Source: Yoonia sp. F2084L
Lineage (GTDB): Bacteria; Pseudomonadota; Alphaproteobacteria; Rhodobacterales; Rhodobacteraceae
Assembly: GCF_023015625.1 (NCBI RefSeq)
Contig: NZ_JALKAH010000006.1
Coordinates: 1 to 64,000, forward strand
Reading direction: 5' to 3'
Length of the DNA: 64,000 nt
The position numbers and the translations under genes are program-made. The notes below the pieces were generated by a model that had not been told where the DNA came from, made no database searches, and saw nothing but the letters and a program-made list of their open reading frames with translations. Positions 43,499 to 52,621 of this stretch are shown here, piece after piece (position 1 is the first letter of the stretch; every line of letters starts with the position of its first letter).

Positions 43499-44109
43499 TC
43501 CCGCCGCTGTGCTTCATAACGGATGCGAATGCCGTGCTGCCGATCCCCGATCAGGCGGAACAGGCCGCGCGTGGTGGCGCGGCTTGGGTGCAGTTGCGCC
43601 ACAAGACGCTGGACGATGCAGGCTTTGCCGAACTGGCCCGCGCGGTGCTGGCGCGGCTGGCGCCACTGGGCGTGAGACTGATCATCAACGACCGGGTTGA
43701 GGTGGCCTGTGCCATGCGCGGTGTTGGCCTGCATGTAGGGCAATCTGACGGCGATCCCGCACTGATCCGCGACCGGATTGGGCCTGACGCCGTGCTGGGG
43801 TTGTCGATTGAAACGCGGGCGCATGTGTCGGCTGTCCCACAGGCATGTGTTGATTATCTGGGTGTTGGGCCGGTGCGTGCGACAGCGACCAAGGCTGATC
43901 ACGCGGCCCCTTTGGGCTTTGACGGACTGGCCGCTATCACAGCCAAAACCGACCTGCCTTGCATGGCAATTGGCGGGCTTCAGGCCGCAGACACAGCGGC
44001 GGTGCGCCGTGCCGGATGCGAAGGCATTGCCGTCGTTTCAGCGATCTCAAGAGCGGATGATCCGCAGGCGGCGGCCCGCGCCTTTATGGATGAATGGAAC
44101 AACATATGA
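43495..44109 (+). CDS. thiE: Thiamine phosphate synthase
   Basis: The 204-residue TIM-barrel enzyme joins hydroxymethylpyrimidine diphosphate and thiazole phosphate. Key elements are WVQLRHKTL, RLIINDRVEVACAMRGVGLHVGQSD and VDYLGVGPVRATATKADH (the phosphate-binding GxGPVxxTxTK variant), then MAIGGL. It is slightly short but complete, and coupled to thiM and thiD by ATGA overlaps. Confidence 0.93.
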   Translation: MIPPLCFITDANAVLPIPDQAEQAARGGAAWVQLRHKTLDDAGFAELARAVLARLAPLGVRLIINDRVEVACAMRGVGLHVGQSDGDPALIRDRIGPDAVLGLSIETRAHVSAVPQACVDYLGVGPVRATATKADHAAPLGFDGLAAITAKTDLPCMAIGGLQAADTAAVRRAGCEGIAVVSAISRADDPQAAARAFMDEWNNI

Positions 44110-44912
44110 TCCCCAACATTCTTTCTATTGCAGGCTCTGATCCGTCAGGCGGGGCCGGTATTCAGGCGGATATCAAGGCCATTTCCGCCAATGGTGGCTA
44201 TGCGATGGCGGCAATCACCGGGCTGACGGCGCAGAATACGCGCGGGGTGCGGGCGGTGGAAATGGTCAGCCCGGATATGATCACCGCGCAGATCGCGGCC
44301 ATCCGTGACGATATCGCCATCCACGCCGTCAAGATCGGCATGTTGGGCGATGCGCGCACGATTGAAACCGTGGCGCAGGCACTTGATGGGTTGGATGCCC
44401 CGATCGTGCTGGACCCGGTGATGGTGGCCAAAGGCGGGGACCGGCTGCTGGCGGCTGACGCGGTGACAGCCTTGCGCGACAGGTTGCTGCCGCGCGCCAC
44501 GGTGCTGACGCCGAACTTGCCCGAAGCCGCTGATCTGCTTGGGGTTAGCGAAGCCACCACGTTGGACGACATGCGTGAACAGGCGGTGCAACTGCGCGCC
44601 TTGGGCTGTGCTGCGATCTTGATCAAAGGCGGGCATTTGTCTGACGCGGTAGCCACCGACCTGCTGGTCACGGCGCAAGGGGTGCAGGCGTTTCCTGCCC
44701 CGCGCATCGACACCCGCAACACGCATGGCACCGGCTGCACATTGTCGTCAGCCCTGGCCACCCATATCGGGCTGGGCCATCCGTTGCCTAAGGCTGCACG
44801 CCGCGCCAAGGCCTATATCACGGGCGCCATTGCTGCGGCAGGTGATCTGTCCGTCGGGGGCGGGCACGGGCCGGTGCATCATTTTCATACCCAATCAAAG
44901 GACCAGACATGA
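44106..44912 (+). CDS. thiD: Hydroxymethylpyrimidine/phosphomethylpyrimidine kinase
   Basis: The 268-residue ribokinase-fold enzyme makes hydroxymethylpyrimidine diphosphate. It begins MIPNILSIAGSDPSGGAGIQADIKA, has LDPVMVAKGGDRLL and the anion hole/catalytic base in NTHGTGCTLSSALATHI. The ATG at 44106 forms an ATGA with the thiE stop, which decides against the in-frame ATG at 44094. With thiM and thiE it completes the salvage route to thiamine phosphate. Confidence 0.94.
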   Translation: MIPNILSIAGSDPSGGAGIQADIKAISANGGYAMAAITGLTAQNTRGVRAVEMVSPDMITAQIAAIRDDIAIHAVKIGMLGDARTIETVAQALDGLDAPIVLDPVMVAKGGDRLLAADAVTALRDRLLPRATVLTPNLPEAADLLGVSEATTLDDMREQAVQLRALGCAAILIKGGHLSDAVATDLLVTAQGVQAFPAPRIDTRNTHGTGCTLSSALATHIGLGHPLPKAARRAKAYITGAIAAAGDLSVGGGHGPVHHFHTQSKDQT

Positions 44913-45577
44913 GTTTTACCGCAAGCCTGTGGGCAGACACGCAAGACCTGCAAGACACGATCAGCACCATGCCCTTTAACGCCGAACTGGCCCAAGGCAC
45001 GCTGCCGCCCGCGACATTTCAAGGCTACATCATTCAGGATGCGCATTATCTGGAAGGCTTCGCACGGGCCCTGGTACTGACAGCATCACGCGCGCCTGAC
45101 CCTGAAAACATTGCCCGTCTGGCGGGGTCGGCCAATGGGGCCATCGCAGTCGAGCGGCAGTTGCATGATGAATATATGAAGCTTTACGGCGTCTCGCGGG
45201 ATGATTTCGCTGCAACACCGCCGTCGCAGGCCTGCGATCACTATGTCAGTTTCCTGATCCGGTCGGCCGCCGTTGATCCGTTCCCGGTTGCCGTGGTGTC
45301 GCTTTTGCCGTGTTTTTGGATTTATCACCGGGTTGGCGTCGCGATCCACGAAAAAGCCGCCGCCGACCATGCGTATCGCGCGTGGATAGACACCTACGCG
45401 AGCGAGGCTTTCGCGGCGTCTGTGCAAGGCATGCTTGATCTGACGGACCAGTTGGCGGCAGCGGCGGACGCAGACACGCGCAGGGCAATGCAAACGGCCT
45501 TCGCCCGGTCGTCATGGCACGAATGGATGTTCTGGCACAGCGCGTATCACCAGATGGGCTGGCCAGAGGCGTCTTAG
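44909..45577 (+). CDS. tenA: TenA-family aminopyrimidine aminohydrolase (thiaminase II)
   Basis: The 222-residue protein is a TenA with the catalytic cysteine at position 135 (SLLPCFWIYHRVG), the same position as in the Bacillus enzyme, together with GYIIQDAHYLEGFARAL and the C-terminal SSWHEWMFWHSAYHQMGW. It recovers hydroxymethylpyrimidine from thiamine breakdown products and feeds ThiD. It overlaps thiD as ATGA. A hairpin (TTAGGGT-CACG-ACCCTAA, 45574-45591) over its stop codon may end the operon. Confidence 0.93.
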   Translation: MSFTASLWADTQDLQDTISTMPFNAELAQGTLPPATFQGYIIQDAHYLEGFARALVLTASRAPDPENIARLAGSANGAIAVERQLHDEYMKLYGVSRDDFAATPPSQACDHYVSFLIRSAAVDPFPVAVVSLLPCFWIYHRVGVAIHEKAAADHAYRAWIDTYASEAFAASVQGMLDLTDQLAAAADADTRRAMQTAFARSSWHEWMFWHSAYHQMGWPEAS

Positions 45578-45591
45578 GGTCACGACCCTAA
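45574..45591. terminator. Hairpin between convergent tenA and small gene
   Basis: A 7-base-pair perfect stem with a CACG loop overlaps the tenA stop codon and lies 10 bases from the end of the convergent small gene. There is no strong T tract, so it may be a weak bidirectional terminator. Confidence 0.45.
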
Positions 45592-45601
45592 ACCCCACCC
45601 G

Positions 45602-45838
45602 TCAAAGCGTCGTCACTTCTGGGCATAGCGCACTGACCTTTTCCATGGCGACCTTAGCGCCGGTCATATCCAGAACCGCCCTGCCCTGCCCGTCTTGCAC
45701 CACAACAAATGCTGGCGCTTTGGTGCAATGCAACGCAATGCCCTGCCGCCCGACCCTATGCCCGCTCACAAGATGCCGCGAAATGATGGCAACGCGAAAA
45801 CGGCCCGCCACAAAGGGTTTGCCCAGAACATAACTCAT
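45602..45838 (-). CDS. Small hypothetical protein
   Basis: The 78-residue protein (FRVAIISRHLVSGHRVGRQGIALHC...AFVVVQDGQGRAVLDMTGA) has alternating strand-like segments and no signal or membrane part. I recognise no family. The start overlaps the DUF2953 stop as ATGA, which supports it as a real third gene of the ytfJ/ytfI-like unit. Confidence 0.55.
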   Translation of the reverse strand: MSYVLGKPFVAGRFRVAIISRHLVSGHRVGRQGIALHCTKAPAFVVVQDGQGRAVLDMTGAKVAMEKVSALCPEVTTL

Positions 45839-46386
45839 CGGACCGGCCCAAACATGCGCCAGCCAAAACGGACAAAAGGCCAGATCAGGCCCAGAGGCGT
45901 GAAATGCAGCCGCGCCAACGCAGACCCACGCAAACAGGCCTGATCAAAATTGGGCCGCACAAACACATGCCCGCCTGTCGTATAGATCAGTGGGCAAAGC
46001 TGGCCATAGAACTGGCCGGTCTGTGCGGGATCACCAAGACCCACCTCTGCATCAAGCCGCAACACATCAATGTGGACAGCCCCTCGCAAGCGCCGCAGCA
46101 GGGCCACGCCCTCTGCCAGCACGTCACCCTTTGCCACCCACCCGCGCCCGCGTTCCTTGCGGCGCTGAGGGGCCTTACCTGCGGTCTTTGTCTTGGGTTT
46201 GGGTGGCCTGCTGCTGTCATAGACCTTGATCGCAGGCGATACCCCGCCAAACAGACGCAGAAGGACCGTCGATTGTTTGGCGGGGTCGCTCTGCCATGAC
46301 AGCACGGCGTGGATTGGCAAGATCATGGTAAGAGTGATCAAGGCCAACAGGGCCACGCCAAACCACAGCAGAATCTGCAAGGCCAT
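45835..46386 (-). CDS. DUF2953 family protein
   Basis: The 183-residue protein has one N-terminal membrane segment (ILLWFGVALLALITLTMILPIHAVLSW) and a DUF2953-type remainder (IDVLRLDAEVGLGDPAQTGQFYGQLCPLI...HVFVRPNFDQACLRGSALARLHFTPLGL). In Bacillus the homologue YtfI is next to YtfJ (GerW), the same pair as here. The ATG at 46386 is one base past the GerW stop. The role of the pair outside sporulating bacteria is unknown. Confidence 0.78.
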   Translation of the reverse strand: MALQILLWFGVALLALITLTMILPIHAVLSWQSDPAKQSTVLLRLFGGVSPAIKVYDSSRPPKPKTKTAGKAPQRRKERGRGWVAKGDVLAEGVALLRRLRGAVHIDVLRLDAEVGLGDPAQTGQFYGQLCPLIYTTGGHVFVRPNFDQACLRGSALARLHFTPLGLIWPFVRFGWRMFGPVR

Positions 46387-46387
46387 C

Positions 46388-46738
46388 TCAGGCCTCTTTT
46401 GGCGATCCGTTCGCGCGCTTATCCAAAGCCTGCGCTGCGGCATCGCCCAGCACCTCTGTCAGACCTGAAATCGCCCCTTTGATCGCTTCGACGCGGGCAC
46501 CTTTCTGGTCCAGAATAATCGCGCCGATAGGTTTGATCCCGCCGCCACCACCGGTGCCACCACCGTTGCCGGTTTTGGCCCCATCGGTGCCGCCAGCACC
46601 AAAGCCGAAGCCGTAGCTGACAATCGGAATCACGGTTGATCCGTCCTTTTCGATCGGATCGCCCAGCACGTTTTTGGCGTTCAAAAGACGATCCAATTCT
46701 TCGACGGTATTCCTAAGCAGTTGTTCAACGTCAGTCAT
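46388..46738 (-). CDS. GerW/YtfJ family protein
   Basis: The 116-residue protein matches the YtfJ/GerW family: [22 protein letters not shown] glycine-rich core ([15 protein letters not shown]), a second glycine stretch, then [22 protein letters not shown]. The family is known from spore germination but is common in non-sporulating bacteria. It heads a three-gene unit with the DUF2953 gene. Confidence 0.85.
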   Translation of the reverse strand: MTDVEQLLRNTVEELDRLLNAKNVLGDPIEKDGSTVIPIVSYGFGFGAGGTDGAKTGNGGGTGGGGGIKPIGAIILDQKGARVEAIKGAISGLTEVLGDAAAQALDKRANGSPKEA

Positions 46739-46752
46739 CGCAAGCTCCTATT

Positions 46753-46968
46753 CTAAGTATCGGAATTGGTTCGAATGCCCAAAACGCTATAAAGCGGACA
46801 CATCCCGAACACTGCCGTCAGGGCCAAGATACCGCCCACGACCATCATGCCGTAAGCGATCATCGTGTTGGCCCCGAGCCCCATAAGATTAAGCAGCGGC
46901 GCCACAATCAAAGCAGCCCCAATGATCAACCGCAGAGCGCGATCAACAGTTCCCACATTCGCAGCCAT
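46753..46968 (-). CDS. DUF2892 (YgaP-like) small membrane protein
   Basis: The real gene is only the last 71 codons of a long open frame that reaches 47841 and shadows the ABC ATPase. The ATG at 46968 has AAGGAG six bases upstream. The protein has the DUF2892 start [22 protein letters not shown] and a second helix ending [13 protein letters not shown], the Cys-Pro-Leu-Tyr motif of the family. It is an inner-membrane protein of unknown role. An FNR-type site lies 79 bases upstream. Confidence 0.85.
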   Translation of the reverse strand: MAANVGTVDRALRLIIGAALIVAPLLNLMGLGANTMIAYGMMVVGGILALTAVFGMCPLYSVLGIRTNSDT

Positions 46969-47046
46969 CGTCATCTCCTTTGCAGAACAAGCGGACCTGT
47001 GCCCGCGTTTATGCCGCCAATGGTAGGGCCCAATGCGATAGCGCGA

Positions 47047-47060
47047 TTGATTTTCGTCAA
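47047..47060. promoter_or_regulatory. FNR-type site upstream of the ABC exporter and DUF2892 genes
   Basis: TTGA-TTTTCG-TCAA matches both FNR half-sites with the correct spacing. It is 79 bases from the DUF2892 start and 64 from the ABC ATPase GTG start. Its place supports the later GTG start for the ATPase. Confidence 0.55.
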
Positions 47061-47124
47061 TATGGCTGGCGCAGGGGCCTGCAATATCACCAGCGATAAA
47101 GCCCCCAACCAAAAGGCCAGCACC

Positions 47125-47832
47125 GTGCCAGAAGTCGTCTTTCGCACCCAGGATGTCACGAAGGTCTATCAGACCGGCGCGGTAAAGGTCTTTGCGCTCG
47201 CCGGTGTGGACCTGGAGCTTTACGCAGGCGAAATGGCCGTCCTTCTGGGCCCGTCCGGCAGCGGTAAATCCACCTTGCTGAATATCCTTGGCGGTCTGGA
47301 CCATGCCACATCCGGCCGCGTCTGGTTCCGCGAAACCGAGCTCACCGATATGCCCGACCGTGGTCTGACCAAATACCGCCGGGATCATGTGGGCTTTGTG
47401 TTTCAGTTCTACAATCTGGTCCCCAGCCTGACCGCGCGTGAAAACGTACAACTCGTGACGGATGTATCCCCCGACCCGATGCCCGCCGAAGAGGCGCTGG
47501 CCCAAGTGGGCTTGGGCTCTCGCATGGATCATTTCCCGTCCGAGATGTCGGGGGGCGAACAACAGCGCGTCGCCATCGCCCGCGCCATCGCCAAACGCCC
47601 CGAGATCTTGCTGTGCGACGAACCCACCGGCGCGCTGGACAGCAGCACCGGTGTGCAGGTGTTGGAGGTCTTGCAAGACATCAACGAACGCTTTGGCACG
47701 ACGACGGTGATCATCACCCATAACGCCGAAATTCAACGCATGGCCCATCGCGTCATTCAGTTTCAGGATGGCAGGATCAGCAGCGTCTCTACCAACGATG
47801 AACGCCTTGCCCCAGCCGAGATTGTCTGGTGA
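47125..47832 (+). CDS. ABC exporter ATP-binding protein (LolD/MacB type)
   Basis: With the GTG at 47125 the protein has 235 residues, the usual size and start for the family ([17 protein letters not shown]). Walker [10 protein letters not shown] is at 42-50, the signature SGGEQQ at 142-147, and Walker B ILLCDE at 161-166. An ATG frame from 46999 or 47062 would add an N-terminus unlike its relatives and place the FNR-type site at or inside the gene. It powers the FtsX-type permease downstream, coupled by TGATG. Confidence 0.9.
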   Translation: MPEVVFRTQDVTKVYQTGAVKVFALAGVDLELYAGEMAVLLGPSGSGKSTLLNILGGLDHATSGRVWFRETELTDMPDRGLTKYRRDHVGFVFQFYNLVPSLTARENVQLVTDVSPDPMPAEEALAQVGLGSRMDHFPSEMSGGEQQRVAIARAIAKRPEILLCDEPTGALDSSTGVQVLEVLQDINERFGTTTVIITHNAEIQRMAHRVIQFQDGRISSVSTNDERLAPAEIVW

Positions 47833-50195
47833 TGCAAGCACTCGACCGTAAACTTTTACGCGATTTCAGACGCTTATGGAAACAGGCGCTGGCCATTGCC
47901 ATGGTGCTGGCCTGCGGTGTGGCGATATTGCTGACCGCTTTGGGCATGTACACCGCCTTGTCTGACACGCGCGAGACGTACTACGAACGCAACCGCTTTG
48001 CCGATATCTTTGTCACCGTAGAGCGCGCGCCTGAACGCCTGATCGCAGAACTGGCTCAGATTGATGGCGTCTGGGCGGTCGAGGCCCGCACGGCAGGCAA
48101 CACCGTGCTGGACATCCCCGGCAACACGCGCAGTGCCACGGGTCGCATCCTCTCGCTACCTATCGACGGGGAACCCCGGCTGAACGTGCCAATCCTGAAA
48201 AGCGGGCGGTTGCCCAATCCGATTTCAACCACCGAGGTTATGGTGAACGCCAATTTCGCCATCGCGAATGCGTTCGCGCTTGGCGACCATTTCTTTGCCA
48301 ACCTCAACGGCCAGAAACGGCAACTGACCATCACCGGCACCGCCCAATCGCCCGAGTTTATCTATACCACCGGCCCCGGCGCGCTGATGCCTGACAATGA
48401 AACCTTCGGGATCATCTGGATGCCGCAGCCTGCCGTTGCGGCCGCCTTTGATATGACGGGGGCGTTCAACGATGTCTCGCTTAAGCTGGCCACTGGAGCA
48501 CAACGCGAAGATGTCATCGACGCGGTGGACCGTCTGCTGGACCCTTACGGATCGCTGGGGGCTTACGGGCGTGATTTGCAGGTGTCAGACAGTTTTATCG
48601 ACGCAGAGATCGCGCAGCTACGCAACATGGCCTCGATCCTGCCGCCGATCTTCTTTGGGATCTCGGCGTTTCTGGTCAGCATGGTCATGGGCCGGATTAT
48701 CATGCTGGAGCGGAGCCAGATCGGCCTGCTGAAGGCGATAGGGTATTCCAACCTTGAGGTCTGCCTGCACTATCTGATGCTGGCGGGACTGATCGCCGTT
48801 GTGGGTGTGGGCATCGGGTGGTTCGCGGGCACATGGCTGGCGCGGTTGATGGCATGGCAATATGCGCAGTATTTCGATTTTCCCTTCCTGATTTTCCGCA
48901 CGTCGCTTTGGGTCTATGCGGCCTCTGGCATGGCGGCGCTGCTGACAACCACGCTGGGGGCGGCGCAGGCCGCGATCAAAGCCGCCACCCTCGCCCCCGC
49001 CATCGCGATGCAGCCCCCTGCCCCGCCGCAGTTCAAACGCTCGCTGATTGACCGCGCGATGGCTGCAATGAAGCTTAGCCAACCGACGATCATGATCCTG
49101 CGCAGCCTGATCCGCTGGCCAGTGCGCAGCGGGCTGACGATGCTGGGGCTCGCGCTGGCAGTGTCGACCATCGTGTCGCCGTCGTTCTTTGACTATGCCT
49201 TGGATAAGATCGTCGATAGCGCGTTCTACGAAAGTGCGCGGCAAGACGCGATGCTGGTCATGTCACACGATATGCCCGAAAGCGTGCTGTCCACAGCCGC
49301 CGCCCTGCCCGCCGTTTTGCAAACCGAAGGACAGCAATATCACCCTGTCATCCTGAGCAATGGCATCCATGAAAAGCGCGTTGCGATCCAGGCCAGCCAA
49401 CCCGGTGCGGACCTTGCGCGTGTCATCGACAGTGATGGTATCGCGATAGACGTCGCCCCCGGTGGCGTTGTGCTGACCGAACGGCTTGCCACATATCTGG
49501 AGGTCGGGATCGGCGATCAGGTCTCGGCTGAATTTCTGGGCGGCAGACGGGAAACGCATCAGCTGATCGTGACGGGGACCATCGCACAATACTTTGGGCT
49601 GGGCGCGTATATGGACCTTGACTATGTGAACGGGTTGCTGCGCCAGACCCCACGCATTTCGCTGATCAATGTCTCGCTTGATGAGGCCGAAGTGACCGAG
49701 CTGCACGCGGCCCTCAAGGACATCCCTAATCTGGTGGGCATCGTGATGATGACCGACACGCGGCGATCGTTTTCGGAAACCATCGAGCAAAGCATCGGTG
49801 CGATGAATCTCATCTACATCATCATTGCGCTGCTGATCACTATCGGCGTCACCTACAACGGTGCGCGCATCCAACTGTCCGAACGGTCCCGCGAACTGGC
49901 CAGCCTGCGTATCCTTGGGTTCACAAGGTCCGAGGTGTCCTACATTTTGATCGGGGAAACCATGCTGCTGGCCATACTCGCACAGCCGCTTGGCTGGTGG
50001 ATTGGTGCGCAGATTGCGATTGCCATGGCCAACAGTTTTTCCAGCGATCTTTATAACATGCCCGTCGTTCTGCACCCGGCGATCTTTGCCAAGGCAAGCT
50101 TTATCGTGCTTTTGGCCAGTTTTGCATCGGTCATGCTGGTGCGTCGCCGGTTGGATAAACAAAACCTCGTTTCTGTAATGAAAATAAGGGAATAG
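47832..50195 (+). CDS. FtsX/MacB-type ABC permease, duplicated form
   Basis: The 787-residue protein has an N-terminal helix, a long periplasmic domain (about 45-265), three membrane segments (IFFGISAFLVSMVMGRIIML; MLAGLIAVVGVGIGWFAG; VYAASGMAALLTTTLGAA), a second anchor near 440, a second periplasmic region and three more segments at the C-terminus. It is thus the two-FtsX-unit type. Order with the ATPase and the HlyD-like adaptor suggests a tripartite exporter moving a substrate from the membrane or periplasm. The ATG shares a base with the ATPase stop. Confidence 0.87.
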   Translation: MQALDRKLLRDFRRLWKQALAIAMVLACGVAILLTALGMYTALSDTRETYYERNRFADIFVTVERAPERLIAELAQIDGVWAVEARTAGNTVLDIPGNTRSATGRILSLPIDGEPRLNVPILKSGRLPNPISTTEVMVNANFAIANAFALGDHFFANLNGQKRQLTITGTAQSPEFIYTTGPGALMPDNETFGIIWMPQPAVAAAFDMTGAFNDVSLKLATGAQREDVIDAVDRLLDPYGSLGAYGRDLQVSDSFIDAEIAQLRNMASILPPIFFGISAFLVSMVMGRIIMLERSQIGLLKAIGYSNLEVCLHYLMLAGLIAVVGVGIGWFAGTWLARLMAWQYAQYFDFPFLIFRTSLWVYAASGMAALLTTTLGAAQAAIKAATLAPAIAMQPPAPPQFKRSLIDRAMAAMKLSQPTIMILRSLIRWPVRSGLTMLGLALAVSTIVSPSFFDYALDKIVDSAFYESARQDAMLVMSHDMPESVLSTAAALPAVLQTEGQQYHPVILSNGIHEKRVAIQASQPGADLARVIDSDGIAIDVAPGGVVLTERLATYLEVGIGDQVSAEFLGGRRETHQLIVTGTIAQYFGLGAYMDLDYVNGLLRQTPRISLINVSLDEAEVTELHAALKDIPNLVGIVMMTDTRRSFSETIEQSIGAMNLIYIIIALLITIGVTYNGARIQLSERSRELASLRILGFTRSEVSYILIGETMLLAILAQPLGWWIGAQIAIAMANSFSSDLYNMPVVLHPAIFAKASFIVLLASFASVMLVRRRLDKQNLVSVMKIRE

Positions 50196-50199
50196 CCTC

Positions 50200-51417
50200 A
50201 TGTCTTGGAAACCGCGCACAATTGGATTGCTTGGCCTTGGTGCTGCTTTGATGGTGGGCCTTGGTTATGTCGCCTTTCAGGACGACCCGGTTCCTGTCGA
50301 TCTGCACCAACTGACCCGCGGCCCGCTTGAGGTGACGATCAACGCCGATGGGGTCACGCGGATCAAGGAAATTTACGATGTTGCCAGCCCGATCACCGGC
50401 ACTGCGCTGCGATCCCCCGTTGCCGTGGGTGATCCGGTTATCGCCGGCGAAACCGTCATCGCCGTTGTGCGCCCTGCGGCGCCTGCCCTGTTGGACAGCC
50501 GCACAATGTTGCAAGCCCAGGCCAGCGTGCAAGAAGCCGAAGCCGCCCTGCATGTGGCCCAAACCGATCTGGCCCGCGCGACCGAAGAACGCAACGTCGC
50601 CCGCGCCCAATTTGAACGCACCCAAACGCTGATCGCACGCGAAGTCGCTTCGCTGACCCAGTTGGAAGACGCCGTGCAACGCCTTGCCTTGGCCCAAAGC
50701 ACAGTCGAAGCCGCAGAGGCCCGCATCGACATGGCGCAAAGCACGCTGAACCGTGCGCGCACCATGTTGCTGGTGCCCGACGCGCAGGAAGAGGCGGATG
50801 TTAGCTGCTGTGTGCAGATCACCGCCCCCGCCGACGGTGTCATCCTCAGCGTGGTTGAGACCAGCGAACGCCCCGTTCTAACCGGCGCGCCGCTGCTGCG
50901 ATTGGGTGACCCAGCCGAGCTAGAAATCGTCGCTGATTTGTTGTCCAGCGATGCGGTGCGCCTGCAACCGGGTGCGCCTGCTGTTGTGGAACGTTGGGGC
51001 GGGCCCCTCCCTTTGTCGGCCACGCTGACCAGCATCGCACCTTCCGCCGAAACGAAGGTTTCTGCCTTGGGCATCGAAGAACAACGCCTTGATGCGGTCT
51101 TTGACATCACGACACCCGCCGCAGAGCGGACTGCCTTGGGCGATGGCTTTGCCGTGTTCCTGCGGATCAGCGAATGGCGTAAGGACGACGTGCTGCAAGT
51201 CCCGCTGAGTGCGCTTTTCAAACGTAACGGCGATTGGGCGGTGTTCGCGGCATCCGATGGGATCGCCACAGAACAGATTATTCGCATCGGACGCCAAAGC
51301 GCACAATTCGCCGAAGTGCTGGACGGGTTAACCGCTGGGACGCAGGTCGTAACGCACCCCAATGACCAACTGGCCTCTGGTGGGCGGATTGTTGAACGCA
51401 GCGACCTGATCGACTGA
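50200..51417 (+). CDS. HlyD/RND-type periplasmic adaptor protein
   Basis: The 405-residue protein has an N-terminal membrane anchor (TIGLLGLGAALMVGLGYVAF), a lipoyl-like half (YDVASPITGTALRSPVAVGDPVIAG), a long alpha-helical hairpin (residues 95-190), the second lipoyl half (CCVQITAPADGVILSV) and a beta-barrel part. It links the inner-membrane ABC permease to an outer-membrane channel. It starts four bases after the permease stop with AGGGA upstream. Its stop codon shares a base with a parS palindrome of the RepABC module. Confidence 0.88.
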   Translation: MSWKPRTIGLLGLGAALMVGLGYVAFQDDPVPVDLHQLTRGPLEVTINADGVTRIKEIYDVASPITGTALRSPVAVGDPVIAGETVIAVVRPAAPALLDSRTMLQAQASVQEAEAALHVAQTDLARATEERNVARAQFERTQTLIAREVASLTQLEDAVQRLALAQSTVEAAEARIDMAQSTLNRARTMLLVPDAQEEADVSCCVQITAPADGVILSVVETSERPVLTGAPLLRLGDPAELEIVADLLSSDAVRLQPGAPAVVERWGGPLPLSATLTSIAPSAETKVSALGIEEQRLDAVFDITTPAAERTALGDGFAVFLRISEWRKDDVLQVPLSALFKRNGDWAVFAASDGIATEQIIRIGRQSAQFAEVLDGLTAGTQVVTHPNDQLASGGRIVERSDLID

Positions 51418-51419
51418 AA

Positions 51420-51435
51420 GTTGACAGCTGTCAAC
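51420..51435. repeat. RepABC parS palindrome, copy 1
   Basis: GTTGACAGCTGTCAAC is a perfect palindrome that fits the known RepABC centromere consensus GTTNNNNGCNNNNAAC. The symmetry extends to 22 bases (51417-51438), covering the last base of the adaptor-gene stop and two bases of the repC stop codon. Confidence 0.9.
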
Positions 51436-51436
51436 T

Positions 51437-52621
51437 TTATTGCCCGGCGTTCAGCAACGACATCACCATCGGCCCCGGCGAAAACGCTCCGTCTGTGGCT
51501 TTACGCGTCAGTGCCCGCAGGTAACCGCCCGGTGATTTGATATCTGCCACCCGCTGCAACATCGCGACCACGGTGATTGCGGCCACCTCGGGGCCCATTG
51601 CTTGTTGCGCTTGCCGCCACGCGTCCGGGCTGATCCCCATCATGCCACGCACAAAGCCCGCAACAGCGATGAGCTGGTGCCAATGGCGAATGTCATCTTG
51701 CGCATAGGGCAAAATATCTGGACAGGCTTTCAGAACCAAAGGCAAAGGCAGGTTTGGTTCCTGTCTTGCTCTGTCGTCGGGCGGTGTGGTTTCCTGGTCA
51801 GGACTGATTTCGCCCCCTGCTTTTTCTAAGCAAGGTTCAAATACAGAAGAGTCTTCATTTGAATTCTGATGGTGACGCTCATTTTGACTGTCAGTGCCGT
51901 CCATTTCTTTTGTTTGCAACGCACCATTGATTGTTGTCATCAACTGACGCAACACCGCGCAGAGGTCTTCTAGAACGTCAGCTGGCGTTTTGCGCCGTAG
52001 TTGCTTGTGAATGTCGAGCAGTTGCCTTTGATAGGCGTCCCAGGGTGCCGGGGCACCGATTTCCTGCCCGTAAATGCAGAGTTTCAGCGCGTCACGTTTG
52101 AGAATAACCACCTCTTCACGCACCCGGCGCAGTCTATCGGCCGCCGCCTGGGCCTCAGACGCGGCGTGAGTGATGTCGCGGGCGCGCACCAGCATGGGCC
52201 GCAGATCAAAGCCAAAGGCGCGCACGACGTCGCCACCCTGCCCGCGTGCTGCGTAGCGTTTGCCGTTGGGGCTGTCGTGGCGCTGGATGATGCCGGACTG
52301 CGTCAGAGCCGCCAAATGACGGCGCAGCGTGCTTTCGGCCATGCCGTGTGCACGATCTGACAGCGCCTTGTTGGATGGAAAGACGATCAGACTGTCGTTA
52401 TCGGACAGCGCCTTGCCCGGAAGGAACGATAACAGGGCGTTCAGCACGGTCAAATCGCGGTCTGTCAAGCCGTAGGCGTGGCGCGCGGTGCACAGATCGC
52501 GGAACAACGACCATTTGTCGATATGCGGGACATCGACGGGCGCTTGCGCCTCGGCTGCACGTTTCATCAGGGTAGCCGTCACCGGCCGCGGCCCAAAGGG
52601 CGTGGTTGAAATCAGGTCCAT
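51437..52621 (-). CDS. repC: RepC replication initiator of the RepABC replicon
   Basis: The 394-residue protein is a RepC: an N-terminal region ending LFRDLCTARHAYGLTDRDLTVLNALLSFLPG, a winged-helix block (FPSNKALSDRAHGMAESTLRRHLAALTQSGIIQRHDSPNGKRYA), a variable acidic linker, and the conserved C-terminal YLRALTRKA region. RepC binds an origin usually located within its own coding sequence. There is no strong ribosome site at the ATG, as expected for a gene under antisense control. Identical parS palindromes lie at its 3' end and in its leader. Confidence 0.92.
   Translation of the reverse strand: MDLISTTPFGPRPVTATLMKRAAEAQAPVDVPHIDKWSLFRDLCTARHAYGLTDRDLTVLNALLSFLPGKALSDNDSLIVFPSNKALSDRAHGMAESTLRRHLAALTQSGIIQRHDSPNGKRYAARGQGGDVVRAFGFDLRPMLVRARDITHAASEAQAAADRLRRVREEVVILKRDALKLCIYGQEIGAPAPWDAYQRQLLDIHKQLRRKTPADVLEDLCAVLRQLMTTINGALQTKEMDGTDSQNERHHQNSNEDSSVFEPCLEKAGGEISPDQETTPPDDRARQEPNLPLPLVLKACPDILPYAQDDIRHWHQLIAVAGFVRGMMGISPDAWRQAQQAMGPEVAAITVVAMLQRVADIKSPGGYLRALTRKATDGAFSPGPMVMSLLNAGQ

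Noticed and set aside
46969..47841. N-terminal 290 codons of a long minus-strand frame ending in the DUF2892 protein
   Set aside because: This part is antisense to the ABC ATPase, which has all motifs. Only the last 71 codons behind a good ribosome site are a gene.
49263..51434. Two long minus-strand frames (318 and 353 residues) opposite the permease and adaptor genes
   Set aside because: No ribosome sites or domains are seen, and the plus-strand genes carry clear family signatures.
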